DNA from: Bradyrhizobium diazoefficiens
GTDB lineage: Bacteria > Pseudomonadota > Alphaproteobacteria > Rhizobiales > Xanthobacteraceae
Direction: 5' to 3'
Assembly: GCF_016612535.1 (NCBI RefSeq)
Contig: NZ_JAENXS010000001.1
Coordinates: 2,071,501 to 2,135,500 of the forward strand
Length of the DNA: 64,000 nt
Shown here: positions 31,593 through 40,258 of the stretch, piece after piece
Position numbering within the stretch: position 1 is the first letter of the stretch
Layout: each line of letters starts with the position of its first letter
Position numbers and translations under genes: made by a program
Notes under the pieces: generated by a model
The model's input: only the letters and a program-made list of their open reading frames with translations
Databases searched by the model: none
Told to the model about the DNA's origin: nothing

Positions 31593-33271
31593 CTAAGCGA
31601 GCCTAAACCTCACCCCGCTCTTCGCGAGGCCGCCGGACATCCCGACCGGCGTGCCGTCCGCGCGCCAGCAGGCGGCGCCAGTCATGGTGCCGTCGTCGTG
31701 GAAGGCGATGCCGTTCATGCCGCCGGCGACCGTTGCGACGGGCTGGACCTTGTGGCCGAGCGCCGCGAGCTTCGTCCGAACGGCCTCCGGCACTTTCTGC
31801 TCGACCTCGAGCGCGTTGCCCTCGGTCCAGACCCGCGGCGCCTCGACCGCTTCCTGCAGGCACATGCCGTGGTCGATCAGATTGACCAGTGCCTGCATCG
31901 CGCTCGGGAAGATGCGCTTGCCGCCGGGCAGTCCCAGCGCGTAGCGCAGCTTGCCATCGCGCAGCGCCATCATCGGCGACATCGAGGTGGTGACGCGCTT
32001 GCCCGGCGCCAGCGACAGCGCGTGGCCGGGACGCGGATCGAACAGGTTCATGTAATTGTTGGCGATCGCCCCCAGGCCCGGGATCATGATCTTGGCGCCG
32101 AACAGATTGTTGATGGTCTGCGTGGTCGCGACCACATTGCCGAAAGCATCCGCCGCGGTCATGTGCGTGGTGTGTGCGCCTTCGAGCTGCGTCACACCGG
32201 CGCCCCAGGTCTGAGCCCGCGCCGGATCGATCGCGCGACGGCGCACCTCGGCGTAAGCCTTCGACGTCAGCTTCTCCACGGGCACGCCCACGAAGTCGGG
32301 ATCGCCACTGGCCGCGGCGCGATCGGCGAAGGCGATCTTCAGGACCTCGGCGAGATAGTGAATCGTCTCGGGCGTGCCGAAGCCGAGGCTGCCGATGTCG
32401 TAGCCTTCCAGAATGTTCAGCATCTGCGCGATGTGCCCGCCGGAGGCCGCGGGCGGCGGCGGCCCAAAAATAGTCCAGCCGCGATAGTCGGCGCGGATCG
32501 GCTGGCGCTCGACCGTCTTGTAGGCCGTGAGATCGTTACGGCGGATGAAACCGCCGGCCTTCTCCATGTAGTCGACCAGGATGTCGCTGAGCGGCCCCTC
32601 ATAGAGCGCCTTCTCGCCGTGATCGGCGATGGTGCGGAGCGTCTCGACATATTCGGCCTGCACCACGCGCTCACCGACCTTCAACGGCTCGCCGTTCGGC
32701 AAATAGATCGCCGCGATCGGCTTGTCCTTGCGCATCTCGGCGGCGCTCTCGCTGATGCATTCGTGAAGATAGGGCGTCGCCACATAGCCGCGCGCGGCGT
32801 GCTTGATCGCGGGCTGCATGACATCGGCGAGGCTCATGGTGCCGAACCGGCGCAGCGTCTCGCACCAGGCCTTGAGCGAGCCCGGCGTGGCGACGGCCTT
32901 CGCTCTGTTGAGGTTCTCGTTGCCGACGGTGTCGAACACGTCATGCGCCGAGCCCGGCTTGGAGGTGTAAGTGGTGTCGCGGACCGCCGAGGCACCGTGC
33001 TCTGGCCGTCGATGAAGCGGTGGCTGCCATCTGCGAGACGGATATGTGCCATGCCGCCGCCGATGATGCCGACCATCATGGGCTCGACCACGGTCAGCGT
33101 GAACAAGGTCGCGATCGCAGCATCGATGGCGTTGCCGCCGGCCGCCAGCATCTCGGCGCCGGCACTGGAGGCCAGTGGGTGGTTGCTGACCACCATGCCG
33201 CGGCTCGAGACCGCCGGCATTTTCTGACATTCAAAGGTCGTCGCCGTCCGATCGCGCCAATTGCCGCTCAT
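31593..33271 (-). pseudogene. ggt: Gamma-glutamyltransferase family gene with a frameshift
   Basis: The N-terminal part (33271 to about 32992; MSGNWRDRTATTFECQ, NHPLASSAGAEMLAAGGNAIDA, GIIGGGMAHIRL, HRFIDGQSTV) and the rest (about 32990-31593; YTSKPGSAHDVFDTVGNENL to KSGVRFRLA) are in different frames. Joining them needs one added base around 32984-32992. The catalytic Thr region GAHTTHMTAADAFGN is intact in the second part. The full protein would be about 559 residues, a normal length. Either a real disabling deletion or a sequencing error. No signal peptide. Confidence 0.82.
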
Positions 33272-33513
33272 GCCGCCTGTCCCTCTTATTCACGGCGGCT
33301 AGCACATCACACGCAGGATTACGGGTCCAGTAATGGTACGGATTAGCTGGCATTCCCGATTCTGCCATCATTGTTACTGCTGATTCGGACATCCGCGATC
33401 CCCTTTGGATCGGGCCGGGCACGTCCTGAGCGAGAAGAGCTCAGCATCCCCATCGATGCACGTTCGCGTGGCGTTACCCCTAGACCCCGGCACTCCAAAG
33501 GATTCATCTTCCA

Positions 33514-34254
33514 ATGCACACGATCGTACTCGCCACCCAAAAGGGCGGCAGTGGCAAGAGCACCCTCGCCATCGGCCTCGCGCTGGCAGCCAAGCAGGCC
33601 GGCTTCACCGTCCGCCTGATCGAGACGGACCCACAGGGCACCCTGTCCAACTGGCAGCGCCGCCGCAACAACGACGATATCGTCGTCGAGCCGATCTATC
33701 ACGCCGCCGATTTCGAACCGCGGCTGAAGATGCTGGCCGACAGCGGTCTCCAGCTCGCGATCGTCGACACCGCGGCCGGCCTCAGCGCCACGACCACCGC
33801 TGCGATCCGTCATTCCGACCTCTGCCTGATTCCGGCGCGCCCGAGCGTCGCCGACATCGAGGCGACCGTCTCCACCCTCAGCGTCGCGCGCGCCTGGAAG
33901 CGGCCCTACAGCTTCGTGCTGAACCAGACCCCGATCCGCGGCCAGCGCATCGACAACGCAGCCAACACGCTCGCCGAAGAAGGCGCGCTCGATCTCGCTG
34001 ACGTGCTCGCGCGCCCGCTGATTGTGATGCGCAACGATCACCAGGACTCGCTCGCCTCCGGCCTCGCCGTCAGCGAATTCGCGCCGAACGGCAAGTCGAC
34101 CGAGGAAGTCCGCGGCCTCTGGCGCTGGATCGAGACCCGGCTCGAACTCTCCGCCGGCAATCTGCTGATCGACCAGGTCATGTCGGCGGCCGACGGAATG
34201 CTGCATGCCGCTGCCGAGATTTCGGCGGACGAAACCACCACTCTTGCGTCCTGA
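33514..34254 (+). CDS. ParA-like partitioning ATPase (orphan)
   Basis: 246 residues of the ParA/MinD P-loop family. Deviant Walker A motif KGGSGKST at residues 10-17 with the signature Lys10, Asp in IETDPQG, and Walker B-like LAIVDTAAG. No parB or cognate partner is adjacent, so it is an orphan; such proteins position protein clusters, polar factors or plasmid-like DNA. It diverges from ggt and ends before a strong hairpin. Confidence 0.9.
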   Translation: MHTIVLATQKGGSGKSTLAIGLALAAKQAGFTVRLIETDPQGTLSNWQRRRNNDDIVVEPIYHAADFEPRLKMLADSGLQLAIVDTAAGLSATTTAAIRHSDLCLIPARPSVADIEATVSTLSVARAWKRPYSFVLNQTPIRGQRIDNAANTLAEEGALDLADVLARPLIVMRNDHQDSLASGLAVSEFAPNGKSTEEVRGLWRWIETRLELSAGNLLIDQVMSAADGMLHAAAEISADETTTLAS

Positions 34255-34316
34255 GCGCGGCAATCGCTCAGGCCGCAGACGGGCTCATCGCTATCCGGTG
34301 AATGAGCTCAAGCGAC

Positions 34317-34352
34317 GAAGCAATCCGGCCACCAGCCCGGCCGGATTGCTTC
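34317..34352 (+). terminator. Strong hairpin after the ParA-like gene
   Basis: Perfect 14-base-pair stem GAAGCAATCCGGCC / GGCCGGATTGCTTC with an 8-base loop, then GCTTCGCGTTTT. Likely terminates the ParA-like gene, 63 bases after its stop. It is part of the 343-base gap that also holds the repeat at 34502-34589; nothing else was seen in this gap. Confidence 0.6.
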
Positions 34353-34501
34353 GCTTCGCGTTTTGGACGATGGCAGCCGCGCTCTCGAACAAAAAATCTC
34401 GAAAACAACCCCATGCACAGTAGAACCGCTCCCGGCGAAGGCACTCGGCGAGAGCGCGCAGGCAACTGACTGATCAGGCAAAACGGCGATGCGCGAGCTT
34501 T

Positions 34502-34589
34502 CGTAGCTCGGATGGAGCGTAGCGCAATCCGAGGCACCTGCACCTGTCGTGCGACGGTCCCGGATTTCGCTGCGCTCATCCGGGCTACG
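34502..34589. repeat. Palindromic repeat before mutM
   Basis: Left arm CGTAGCTCGGATGGAGCGTA and right arm TGCGCTCATCCGGGCTACG are imperfect inverted copies around a central spacer of about 26 bases (CACCTGCACC...). A common type of interspersed palindrome in Proteobacteria. Confidence 0.75.
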
Positions 34590-34597
34590 GTGCTACG

Positions 34598-35503
34598 TCA
34601 CTTCTGACATTTCGAACACCAGAAGGTCGAGCGGCCGTTCTGGGTGAAGCGCTTCACGATGCCGCCGCAGCGCGGTGTCTTGCAGATTTCGCCTTCGCGG
34701 TCGTAGACCTTGAAGGAATGCTGGAAATAGCCGAGCTCGCCAGAGGTCTGGCGATGGTCGCGCAATGACGAGCCGCCGGCCTTGATGGCGTCGTTGAGCA
34801 CGGTGTGGATCGCGCCGACCAGCCGCTTGGCGTGGTCGGTCGGCTCGCCCCCGGCAACGCCCTTGCGTTGTCCGGACTTGGTCGACAATGTCGCGGCAAT
34901 CCGCCGCGGCGACAGATGCGAGCGATGCAGGGCTTCGCAGACATAGATGTTGCCAAGGCCTGCGACCACGCGCTGATCGAGCAGCGCGGCCTTCAGGCTG
35001 GTGGTCTTGTCCTGGCAGGACCGCGCCAACATCGCGGCGTCGAACTCGTTGCCGAGCGGCTCGGGGCCGAGGTCGCGCAAGAGCGGCTCGTCGTCCAGTG
35101 CGCTGCGCGCGATCACTTTCATGTAACCGAAGCGGCGCGGATCGTTGAACACGATGTCGGCGCCCGAGGACATCCGAAACAGCACGTGGTCATGCGCAGA
35201 GTCCTTACCGCGCGGATAGTGAAACTCGCCGGGCGCAGCCTCCTTGTCGGGCTTGATGACACGGAACGAGCCCGACATACCCAGATGCATCAACAGCACG
35301 TCGCCGGAGGCGAGATCGGCCATGAGATATTTTGCACGGCGGCCGAGCCCCGTGACGATCTGCCCCTGGAGCCGGGCCACGAAATCCGGCTGGAACGGGA
35401 AGCGCAGATCGGGCCTGCGGGCCTCCGCGACGACGATTTTCGCGCCCTCCATGACCGGCTGAAGGCCGCGGCGGACGGTCTCGACTTCGGGCAATTCGGG
35501 CAT
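34598..35503 (-). CDS. mutM: Formamidopyrimidine-DNA glycosylase
   Basis: Removes 8-oxoguanine and formamidopyrimidine and nicks the strand. 301 residues starting [10 protein letters not shown], where Pro1 is the nucleophile after Met removal and Glu2 and Glu5 follow. Also [13 protein letters not shown] in the helix-two-turn-helix region, and a C-terminal zinc finger (ICKTPRCGG and FWCSKCQ). Divergent from ubiE. Confidence 0.97.
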   Translation of the reverse strand: MPELPEVETVRRGLQPVMEGAKIVVAEARRPDLRFPFQPDFVARLQGQIVTGLGRRAKYLMADLASGDVLLMHLGMSGSFRVIKPDKEAAPGEFHYPRGKDSAHDHVLFRMSSGADIVFNDPRRFGYMKVIARSALDDEPLLRDLGPEPLGNEFDAAMLARSCQDKTTSLKAALLDQRVVAGLGNIYVCEALHRSHLSPRRIAATLSTKSGQRKGVAGGEPTDHAKRLVGAIHTVLNDAIKAGGSSLRDHRQTSGELGYFQHSFKVYDREGEICKTPRCGGIVKRFTQNGRSTFWCSKCQK

Positions 35504-35584
35504 GGTCAGGCATTCACCTTATGAGGGCGGTGTGATAGCGCCATTGTGGCGGCCGCGCTATGGTCGTCACTGTGGAGTAGAGTA

Positions 35585-36346
35585 ATGGATCGGCCAGGCG
35601 AAACCACGCATTTTGGCTTCAAAGACGTTCCCCTGGGGGACAAGCAGACGCTGGTGAACGATGTGTTTCACAGCGTGGCGTCGCGCTATGATTTGATGAA
35701 CGATTTGATGTCCGGCGGCCTGCACCGGGTCTGGAAGGACATCATGATCAACGCGCTCGACCCGCCGCGGAGTGACCGGCCGTTCGCGCTGCTCGATGTC
35801 GCCGGCGGCACCGGCGACATCTCGTTCCGGGCTGCCAAGGCGGCGGGTCCCGGCTTCCATGCCACCGTCTGCGACATCAATTCCGACATGCTGGCGGTGG
35901 GCCGCGAGCGTGCCGCCAAGCGCCATCTCGAGACCCAGGTCGATTTCGTCGAAGGCAATGCCGAAGCGCTCGCCTTCGCCGACCGCAGCTTTGACGCATA
36001 TACGATCGCTTTCGGCATTCGCAATGTGCCGCAGATCGACCTTGCGCTGCGCGAGGCCTATCGCGTGCTCAAGCCCGGCAGCCGCTTCCTGTGCCTGGAA
36101 TTCTCCACCGTCGAGATGCCCGGCCTCGACAAGCTCTACGATTTTTTCTCGTTCAAGGTGATTCCGCCGCTCGGCCGCATGGTCACGGGCGACGCCGAAT
36201 CCTATCAATATCTGGTCGAATCGATCCGCAAGTTTCCCAAGCCCAACGCCTTCGCCGACATGATCCGGGCGGCCGGCTTTTCCCGCGTCAGCTGGCAGAC
36301 ATTGACCGGCGGCATCGTCGCACTGCATTCGGGCTGGCGTTTGTGA
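35585..36346 (+). CDS. ubiE: Demethylmenaquinone/ubiquinone C-methyltransferase UbiE
   Basis: SAM-dependent C-methylation in ubiquinone synthesis. 253 residues with [41 protein letters not shown] loop [13 protein letters not shown] and [25 protein letters not shown] sequence. The start ATG 35585 ([11 protein letters not shown]) is chosen over the earlier in-frame codon. The stop overlaps the ubiB start (GTGA). Confidence 0.96.
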   Translation: MDRPGETTHFGFKDVPLGDKQTLVNDVFHSVASRYDLMNDLMSGGLHRVWKDIMINALDPPRSDRPFALLDVAGGTGDISFRAAKAAGPGFHATVCDINSDMLAVGRERAAKRHLETQVDFVEGNAEALAFADRSFDAYTIAFGIRNVPQIDLALREAYRVLKPGSRFLCLEFSTVEMPGLDKLYDFFSFKVIPPLGRMVTGDAESYQYLVESIRKFPKPNAFADMIRAAGFSRVSWQTLTGGIVALHSGWRL

Positions 36347-37917
36347 TCTCTGCCATCACCCACATGTCGCGCCTGATCCGCGCCGCGTTCGTGTTTGCGC
36401 GCGAGGGCGTGTTCGGCTCCGTCGATCCGAGCCTGGTGCCGCCGCCCGGGCAGCTTGCGCTGAAACTTGCGCGCATCATCGAGCGCCGCGGGCCCAAGGA
36501 TGGGCCACGGATGTCGCGCGCGCTGACCCGGATGGGCCCGGCCTATCTCAAGCTCGGACAGTTTCTGGCGACCCGTCCTGACGTCGTCGGCGTCGTCATG
36601 GCGCGCGACCTTGAAAGCCTCCAGGACCGCCTGCCGCCGTTTTCGCAAGCGGAAGCGGAAGCGGCGATCTCGACGTCGCTGGAACGGCCGCTGAAGGATG
36701 TGTTCGTAAGTCTCAGTCCCCCGGTCGCAGCCGCCTCGATCGCACAGGTGCATCGCGGCGAGGTCGAGCGCGACGGCATCCGCAAGGCGGTCGCCGTGAA
36801 AGTGCTGCGGCCCAATGTGGCTTCACGCTTCCGCCGCGACCTCTCCGACTTCTTCTTCGTCGCGCACAAGGCGGAGGCCTATTCGAGCGAGGCACGACGA
36901 CTGCGCCTGATCGAAGTCATCAACACCATGTCGCGCTCGGTCGCGATGGAGATGGATTTGCGGCTGGAAGCGGCTGCGCTGTCGGAGATGGCCGAGAACA
37001 CGCAGGGCGATCCCGATTTCCGCGTGCCGACCGTCGACTGGGACCGCACCACGCACAACGTGCTGACGATGGAGTGGATCGACGGCATCGCGCTGAACGA
37101 TCACAAGCGCCTGGAAGAGGCGCAGGTCGATCTGCCTGATCTTGGCCGCAAGGTGATCCAGAGTTTCCTCCGTCACGCGCTGCGCGACGGCTTCTTCCAC
37201 GCCGACATGCATCCGGGCAATCTGTTCCTGGACGATGCCGGCCGCCTCGTCGCGGTCGATTTCGGCATCATGGGCCGGCTCGGGATGAAGGAGCGGCGCT
37301 TCCTCGCCGAAATCCTGCTCGGCTTCATCACCCGCGACTATCGCCGCGTCGCCGAAGTGCATTTCGAGGCGGGCTACGTGCCCGCGCATCACTCGGTCGA
37401 GAATTTCGCGCAAGCCATCCGCGCCATCGGCGAGCCGATCCACAACCGCACCGCCGAGGAAATCTCGATGGCGCGGCTGCTGACGCTGCTGCTCGAGGTC
37501 ACCGGCCTGTTCGACATGACGACGCGGCCCGAGCTGATTCTGCTCCAGAAGACCATGGTCGTGGTCGAGGGCGTGGCGCGCGGCTTCGACCCCAAGCTCG
37601 ACATCTGGAAGGTCGCCGACCCCGTGGTGCGGGAATGGATCGAGCGCAATCTCGGACCGCTCGGCCGCATCCAGGGCGCGATGTCCGGCGCCGGTGTACT
37701 GGGTCACCTGCTTTCGAAACTGCCCGAGATCGCGAGCCGCACCGTCACCTTGCTGGAGCAGATGGAAGACATGAGTCGCGAGGGTCACTTCCTGTCGCCG
37801 GACACGATCGAGGCCTTGGGTCGCAAGGAGGCGAAGAAAGCCCGTGTGAGCACGATCGCGCTCTGCGTCATCGCTGCCGCCTCCATCGGCATTCTAATCG
37901 CCCTGCTGCGCATGTGA
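36343..37917 (+). CDS. ubiB: UbiB-family atypical kinase/ATPase of ubiquinone synthesis
   Basis: 524 residues from GTG 36343 (read as [16 protein letters not shown]). The UbiB signature KxGQ is at 70-73 ([13 protein letters not shown]), the Ala-rich loop [21 protein letters not shown] for the kinase Lys, [11 protein letters not shown] and [10 protein letters not shown] for catalysis, and a C-terminal transmembrane helix ([19 protein letters not shown]). UbiB supports an early step of coenzyme Q formation at the membrane. Overlaps ubiE by four bases. Confidence 0.95.
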   Translation: MISAITHMSRLIRAAFVFAREGVFGSVDPSLVPPPGQLALKLARIIERRGPKDGPRMSRALTRMGPAYLKLGQFLATRPDVVGVVMARDLESLQDRLPPFSQAEAEAAISTSLERPLKDVFVSLSPPVAAASIAQVHRGEVERDGIRKAVAVKVLRPNVASRFRRDLSDFFFVAHKAEAYSSEARRLRLIEVINTMSRSVAMEMDLRLEAAALSEMAENTQGDPDFRVPTVDWDRTTHNVLTMEWIDGIALNDHKRLEEAQVDLPDLGRKVIQSFLRHALRDGFFHADMHPGNLFLDDAGRLVAVDFGIMGRLGMKERRFLAEILLGFITRDYRRVAEVHFEAGYVPAHHSVENFAQAIRAIGEPIHNRTAEEISMARLLTLLLEVTGLFDMTTRPELILLQKTMVVVEGVARGFDPKLDIWKVADPVVREWIERNLGPLGRIQGAMSGAGVLGHLLSKLPEIASRTVTLLEQMEDMSREGHFLSPDTIEALGRKEAKKARVSTIALCVIAAASIGILIALLRM

Positions 37918-37934
37918 TTGCAATGCAGTCGCAT

Positions 37935-37957
37935 AAATGATAGCAATGCTATCATTT
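37935..37957 (+). promoter_or_regulatory. FitA-type operator palindrome before coaBC
   Basis: Perfect 23-base palindrome (two 11-base arms around one A) with TGATAGCA at 37938-37945 and TGCTATCA at 37947-37954, directly upstream of the GAGGG ribosome site (37959-37963). These two 8-mers are, as I recall, the half-sites of the gonococcal FitAB operator, where they are 12 bases apart; here they are 1 base apart. Confidence 0.75.
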
Positions 37958-37972
37958 TGAGGGAATGCTGCC

Positions 37973-39433
37973 ATGGCAAGCCTGACCATCCGCAAGCTCG
38001 ACGAACACGTCAAAACCTATTTGCGGCTGCGGTCGGCCAAGAACCACAGGTCGGTCGAGGAAGAGGTCCGGGTCATCCTGCGGGAGCTGATCGAGGGCCG
38101 CGAGGAGCCGCTGACGCCGTTTGCGGTACCACCCGAGGCATCCCCCGCGCCCGCGTCTTTGCGCACCGGCGCCCTTCCCGAGACCAGCGTCACCCTGATC
38201 ATCGGTGGCGGGATCGCGGCCTATAAATCGCTCGACCTGATCCGGAGGCTCAAGGAGCGCCGCATCGAGGTCCGCTGCGTGCTGACCAAGGCGGCGCAGC
38301 AATTCGTCACGCCGCTGGCGGTGAGCGCGCTCTCGCATGAGCGTGTCTATACTGATCTGTTCGACCCCCAGAGCGAGTTCGACGCTGGCCACATCCGCCT
38401 CGCACGCGACTGCGACATGATCGTGGTGGCGCCGGCCACCGCCGACCTGATGGCCAAGATGGCGAACGGCCATGCCGACGATCTCGCCAGTGCCATCCTG
38501 CTCGCGACCAACCGCAAAATCCTGCTGGCGCCGGCAATGAATCCGCTGATGTGGAACAACGCGGCGACGCGGCGCAATGTCGGCTTGCTCCAGCGCGACG
38601 GTGTAGTGCTGATCGGCCCCAATTCCGGCGAGATGGCCGAAGCGGGCGAGGCCGGCATCGGCCGCATGTCCGAGGCGATCGAGATCGCCACCGCGGCCGA
38701 GCGGCTCTTGCGGCCGCCGGTGCCGCGGCCACTCGCCGGCAAGCGCGTGCTGATCACTGCGGGCCCGACCCACGAGCCGATCGATCCGGTGCGCTATATC
38801 GCCAACCGCTCTTCCGGCAAGCAGGGCTTTGCCATTGCCGCGGCGGCGCAGGCCGCGGGGGCAGAAGTGATTCTGGTAAGCGGCCCCGTGGACCTCGGAG
38901 ATCCCCAGGGCGTCACGGTGAAGCACGTCGAATCGGCGCGGCAGATGCTGGAGCAGGTGCAGGCTGCCCTTCCCGCCGACATCGCGATCTTCGCCGCCGC
39001 GGTCGCCGACTGGCGCGTTGCCAATGAAGGCGGGCAGAAGCTGAAGAAGACTTCGGCCGGCATGCCGCCGCTGCAGCTGGTCGAAAACCCCGACATTCTC
39101 GCCACCATCTCGAAACTCGCCGACAAACGCCCGCCGCTGGTGATCGGCTTTGCCGCCGAGACCGAGCATCTCATCGACAACGCCAAGACCAAGCTTGCCC
39201 GCAAGGGCTGCGACTGGATCGTCGCCAATGACGTCTCGCCGGCCACGGGCGTGATGGGCGGCGATCGCAACACCGTCCATCTCATCAGCAAGAATGCTGC
39301 GAACAACGGCGAGATCATTGTTGATTCCTGGCCGGTGATGACCAAGGAACAGGTCGCTATCGAGCTGGTCGCGCATATCGCAAAGCGCGTGACCGACAAA
39401 TCCGTCGACAAATCCTTGGAGCCGGCACCTTGA
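37973..39433 (+). CDS. coaBC: CoaBC with an N-terminal FitA-like antitoxin domain
   Basis: 486 residues. 1-45 is a FitA/VapB-type ribbon-helix-helix domain ([37 protein letters not shown]); 46-70 is a Pro/Ala linker; 71-245 is the FMN-dependent phosphopantothenoylcysteine decarboxylase ([16 protein letters not shown], His140 in [12 protein letters not shown] 187-190); 254-486 is the phosphopantothenate-cysteine ligase ([37 protein letters not shown]). No stop or frame change separates the antitoxin part. In the region that usually holds the decarboxylase Cys (ACGDxGxGRM) the sequence is [12 protein letters not shown] (221-232). The start has GAGGG nine bases upstream. Overlaps dut (TTGA). Confidence 0.93.
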   Translation: MASLTIRKLDEHVKTYLRLRSAKNHRSVEEEVRVILRELIEGREEPLTPFAVPPEASPAPASLRTGALPETSVTLIIGGGIAAYKSLDLIRRLKERRIEVRCVLTKAAQQFVTPLAVSALSHERVYTDLFDPQSEFDAGHIRLARDCDMIVVAPATADLMAKMANGHADDLASAILLATNRKILLAPAMNPLMWNNAATRRNVGLLQRDGVVLIGPNSGEMAEAGEAGIGRMSEAIEIATAAERLLRPPVPRPLAGKRVLITAGPTHEPIDPVRYIANRSSGKQGFAIAAAAQAAGAEVILVSGPVDLGDPQGVTVKHVESARQMLEQVQAALPADIAIFAAAVADWRVANEGGQKLKKTSAGMPPLQLVENPDILATISKLADKRPPLVIGFAAETEHLIDNAKTKLARKGCDWIVANDVSPATGVMGGDRNTVHLISKNAANNGEIIVDSWPVMTKEQVAIELVAHIAKRVTDKSVDKSLEPAP

Positions 39434-39888
39434 GCACGACAATCACGGTCGAACTGCAACGCCTGCCCCACGCGGACGGCCTGCCGCTGCCGGCCTATCA
39501 GACCGCGGAAGCCGCCGGCGTCGACCTGATGGCTGCGGTTCCGGACAGCGAACCGATGACGCTCGCGCCCGGCCAATATGCGCTGGTGCCGACCGGGCTT
39601 GCGATCGCCCTTCCGCCCGGACATGAGGCCCAGGTGCGGCCGCGCTCGGGACTTGCGGCCAAGCACGGCGTCACCATCCTGAACTCGCCCGGCACGATCG
39701 ACGCCGACTACCGCGGCGAGATCAAGGTGATCCTGATCAACCACAGTGCCACCCCCTTCGTGATCAAGCGCGGCGAGCGCATCGCGCAGATGGTGATCGC
39801 GCCGGTGGTCCAGGCCGCGCTGGTTCCCGTCGCGACGCTGTCGTCGACCGATCGCGGCGCCGGCGGCTTCGGCTCGACGGGTCGTTAG
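39430..39888 (+). CDS. dut: dUTP diphosphatase (dUTPase)
   Basis: Hydrolyses dUTP to dUMP, lowering uracil in DNA. 152 residues with all five trimeric dUTPase motifs: [40 protein letters not shown] and GAGGFGSTG. Start is TTG at 39430, overlapping the coaBC stop (TTGA); no ATG or GTG is in a better place. The coaBC-dut order is common in Alphaproteobacteria. Confidence 0.96.
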   Translation: MSTTITVELQRLPHADGLPLPAYQTAEAAGVDLMAAVPDSEPMTLAPGQYALVPTGLAIALPPGHEAQVRPRSGLAAKHGVTILNSPGTIDADYRGEIKVILINHSATPFVIKRGERIAQMVIAPVVQAALVPVATLSSTDRGAGGFGSTGR

Positions 39889-39895
39889 TTTCTTA

Positions 39896-40022
39896 CCTCT
39901 CCCGCTTGCGGGAGAGGTCGACGCGCTCGCAGAGCGTGGCGGGTGAGGGCTCTCTCCTCTTGGGAGATTGTCCCGTTGCGGAGACACCCTCTCCCCAACC
40001 CTCTCCCGCAAGCGGGAGAGGG
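39896..40022. repeat. Gene-free paired palindromic element after dut
   Basis: Left palindrome CCTCTCCCGC / GCGGGAGAGG (39896-39917), a small hairpin with GCTCGCAGAGC, then GGGTGAGGG (39941-39949). On the right the palindrome recurs as CCCTCTCCCGC / GCGGGAGAGGG (39999-40022), preceded by CCCTCTCCCC. Same architecture as the terminal repeats of the DUF559 unit at 56959-57411, but with only about 80 bases and no gene between. It occupies much of the 370-base dut-divL gap; the rest (40023-40258) has no clear gene. Confidence 0.85.
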
Positions 40023-40258
40023 AGCGCACCGGCTTCGTGGTCACGACCTCACCTCATTGCTCGCCAACGCGCGGCAATCCCAAGCGAATCATCCCGAAGA
40101 ACTACGTGATTGGAACCCCCGTGCCCGGCATTTTTGTGGGGCCGCCTTTGCGTTCACGATCTGGACTCTTACCGGTGGAGTCACGGTGAGGGTATTGTCT
40201 TTTGATTCGCGCGCGACGGGGGTCGTCGCGTGCAAATCCGTGCGGTCTTGGGGCAACT

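Noticed and set aside
37973..38180. Antitoxin-like sequence as a separate gene before coaBC
   Set aside because: No stop, start or frame change between the RHH part and the flavoprotein domain; one continuous frame is seen.
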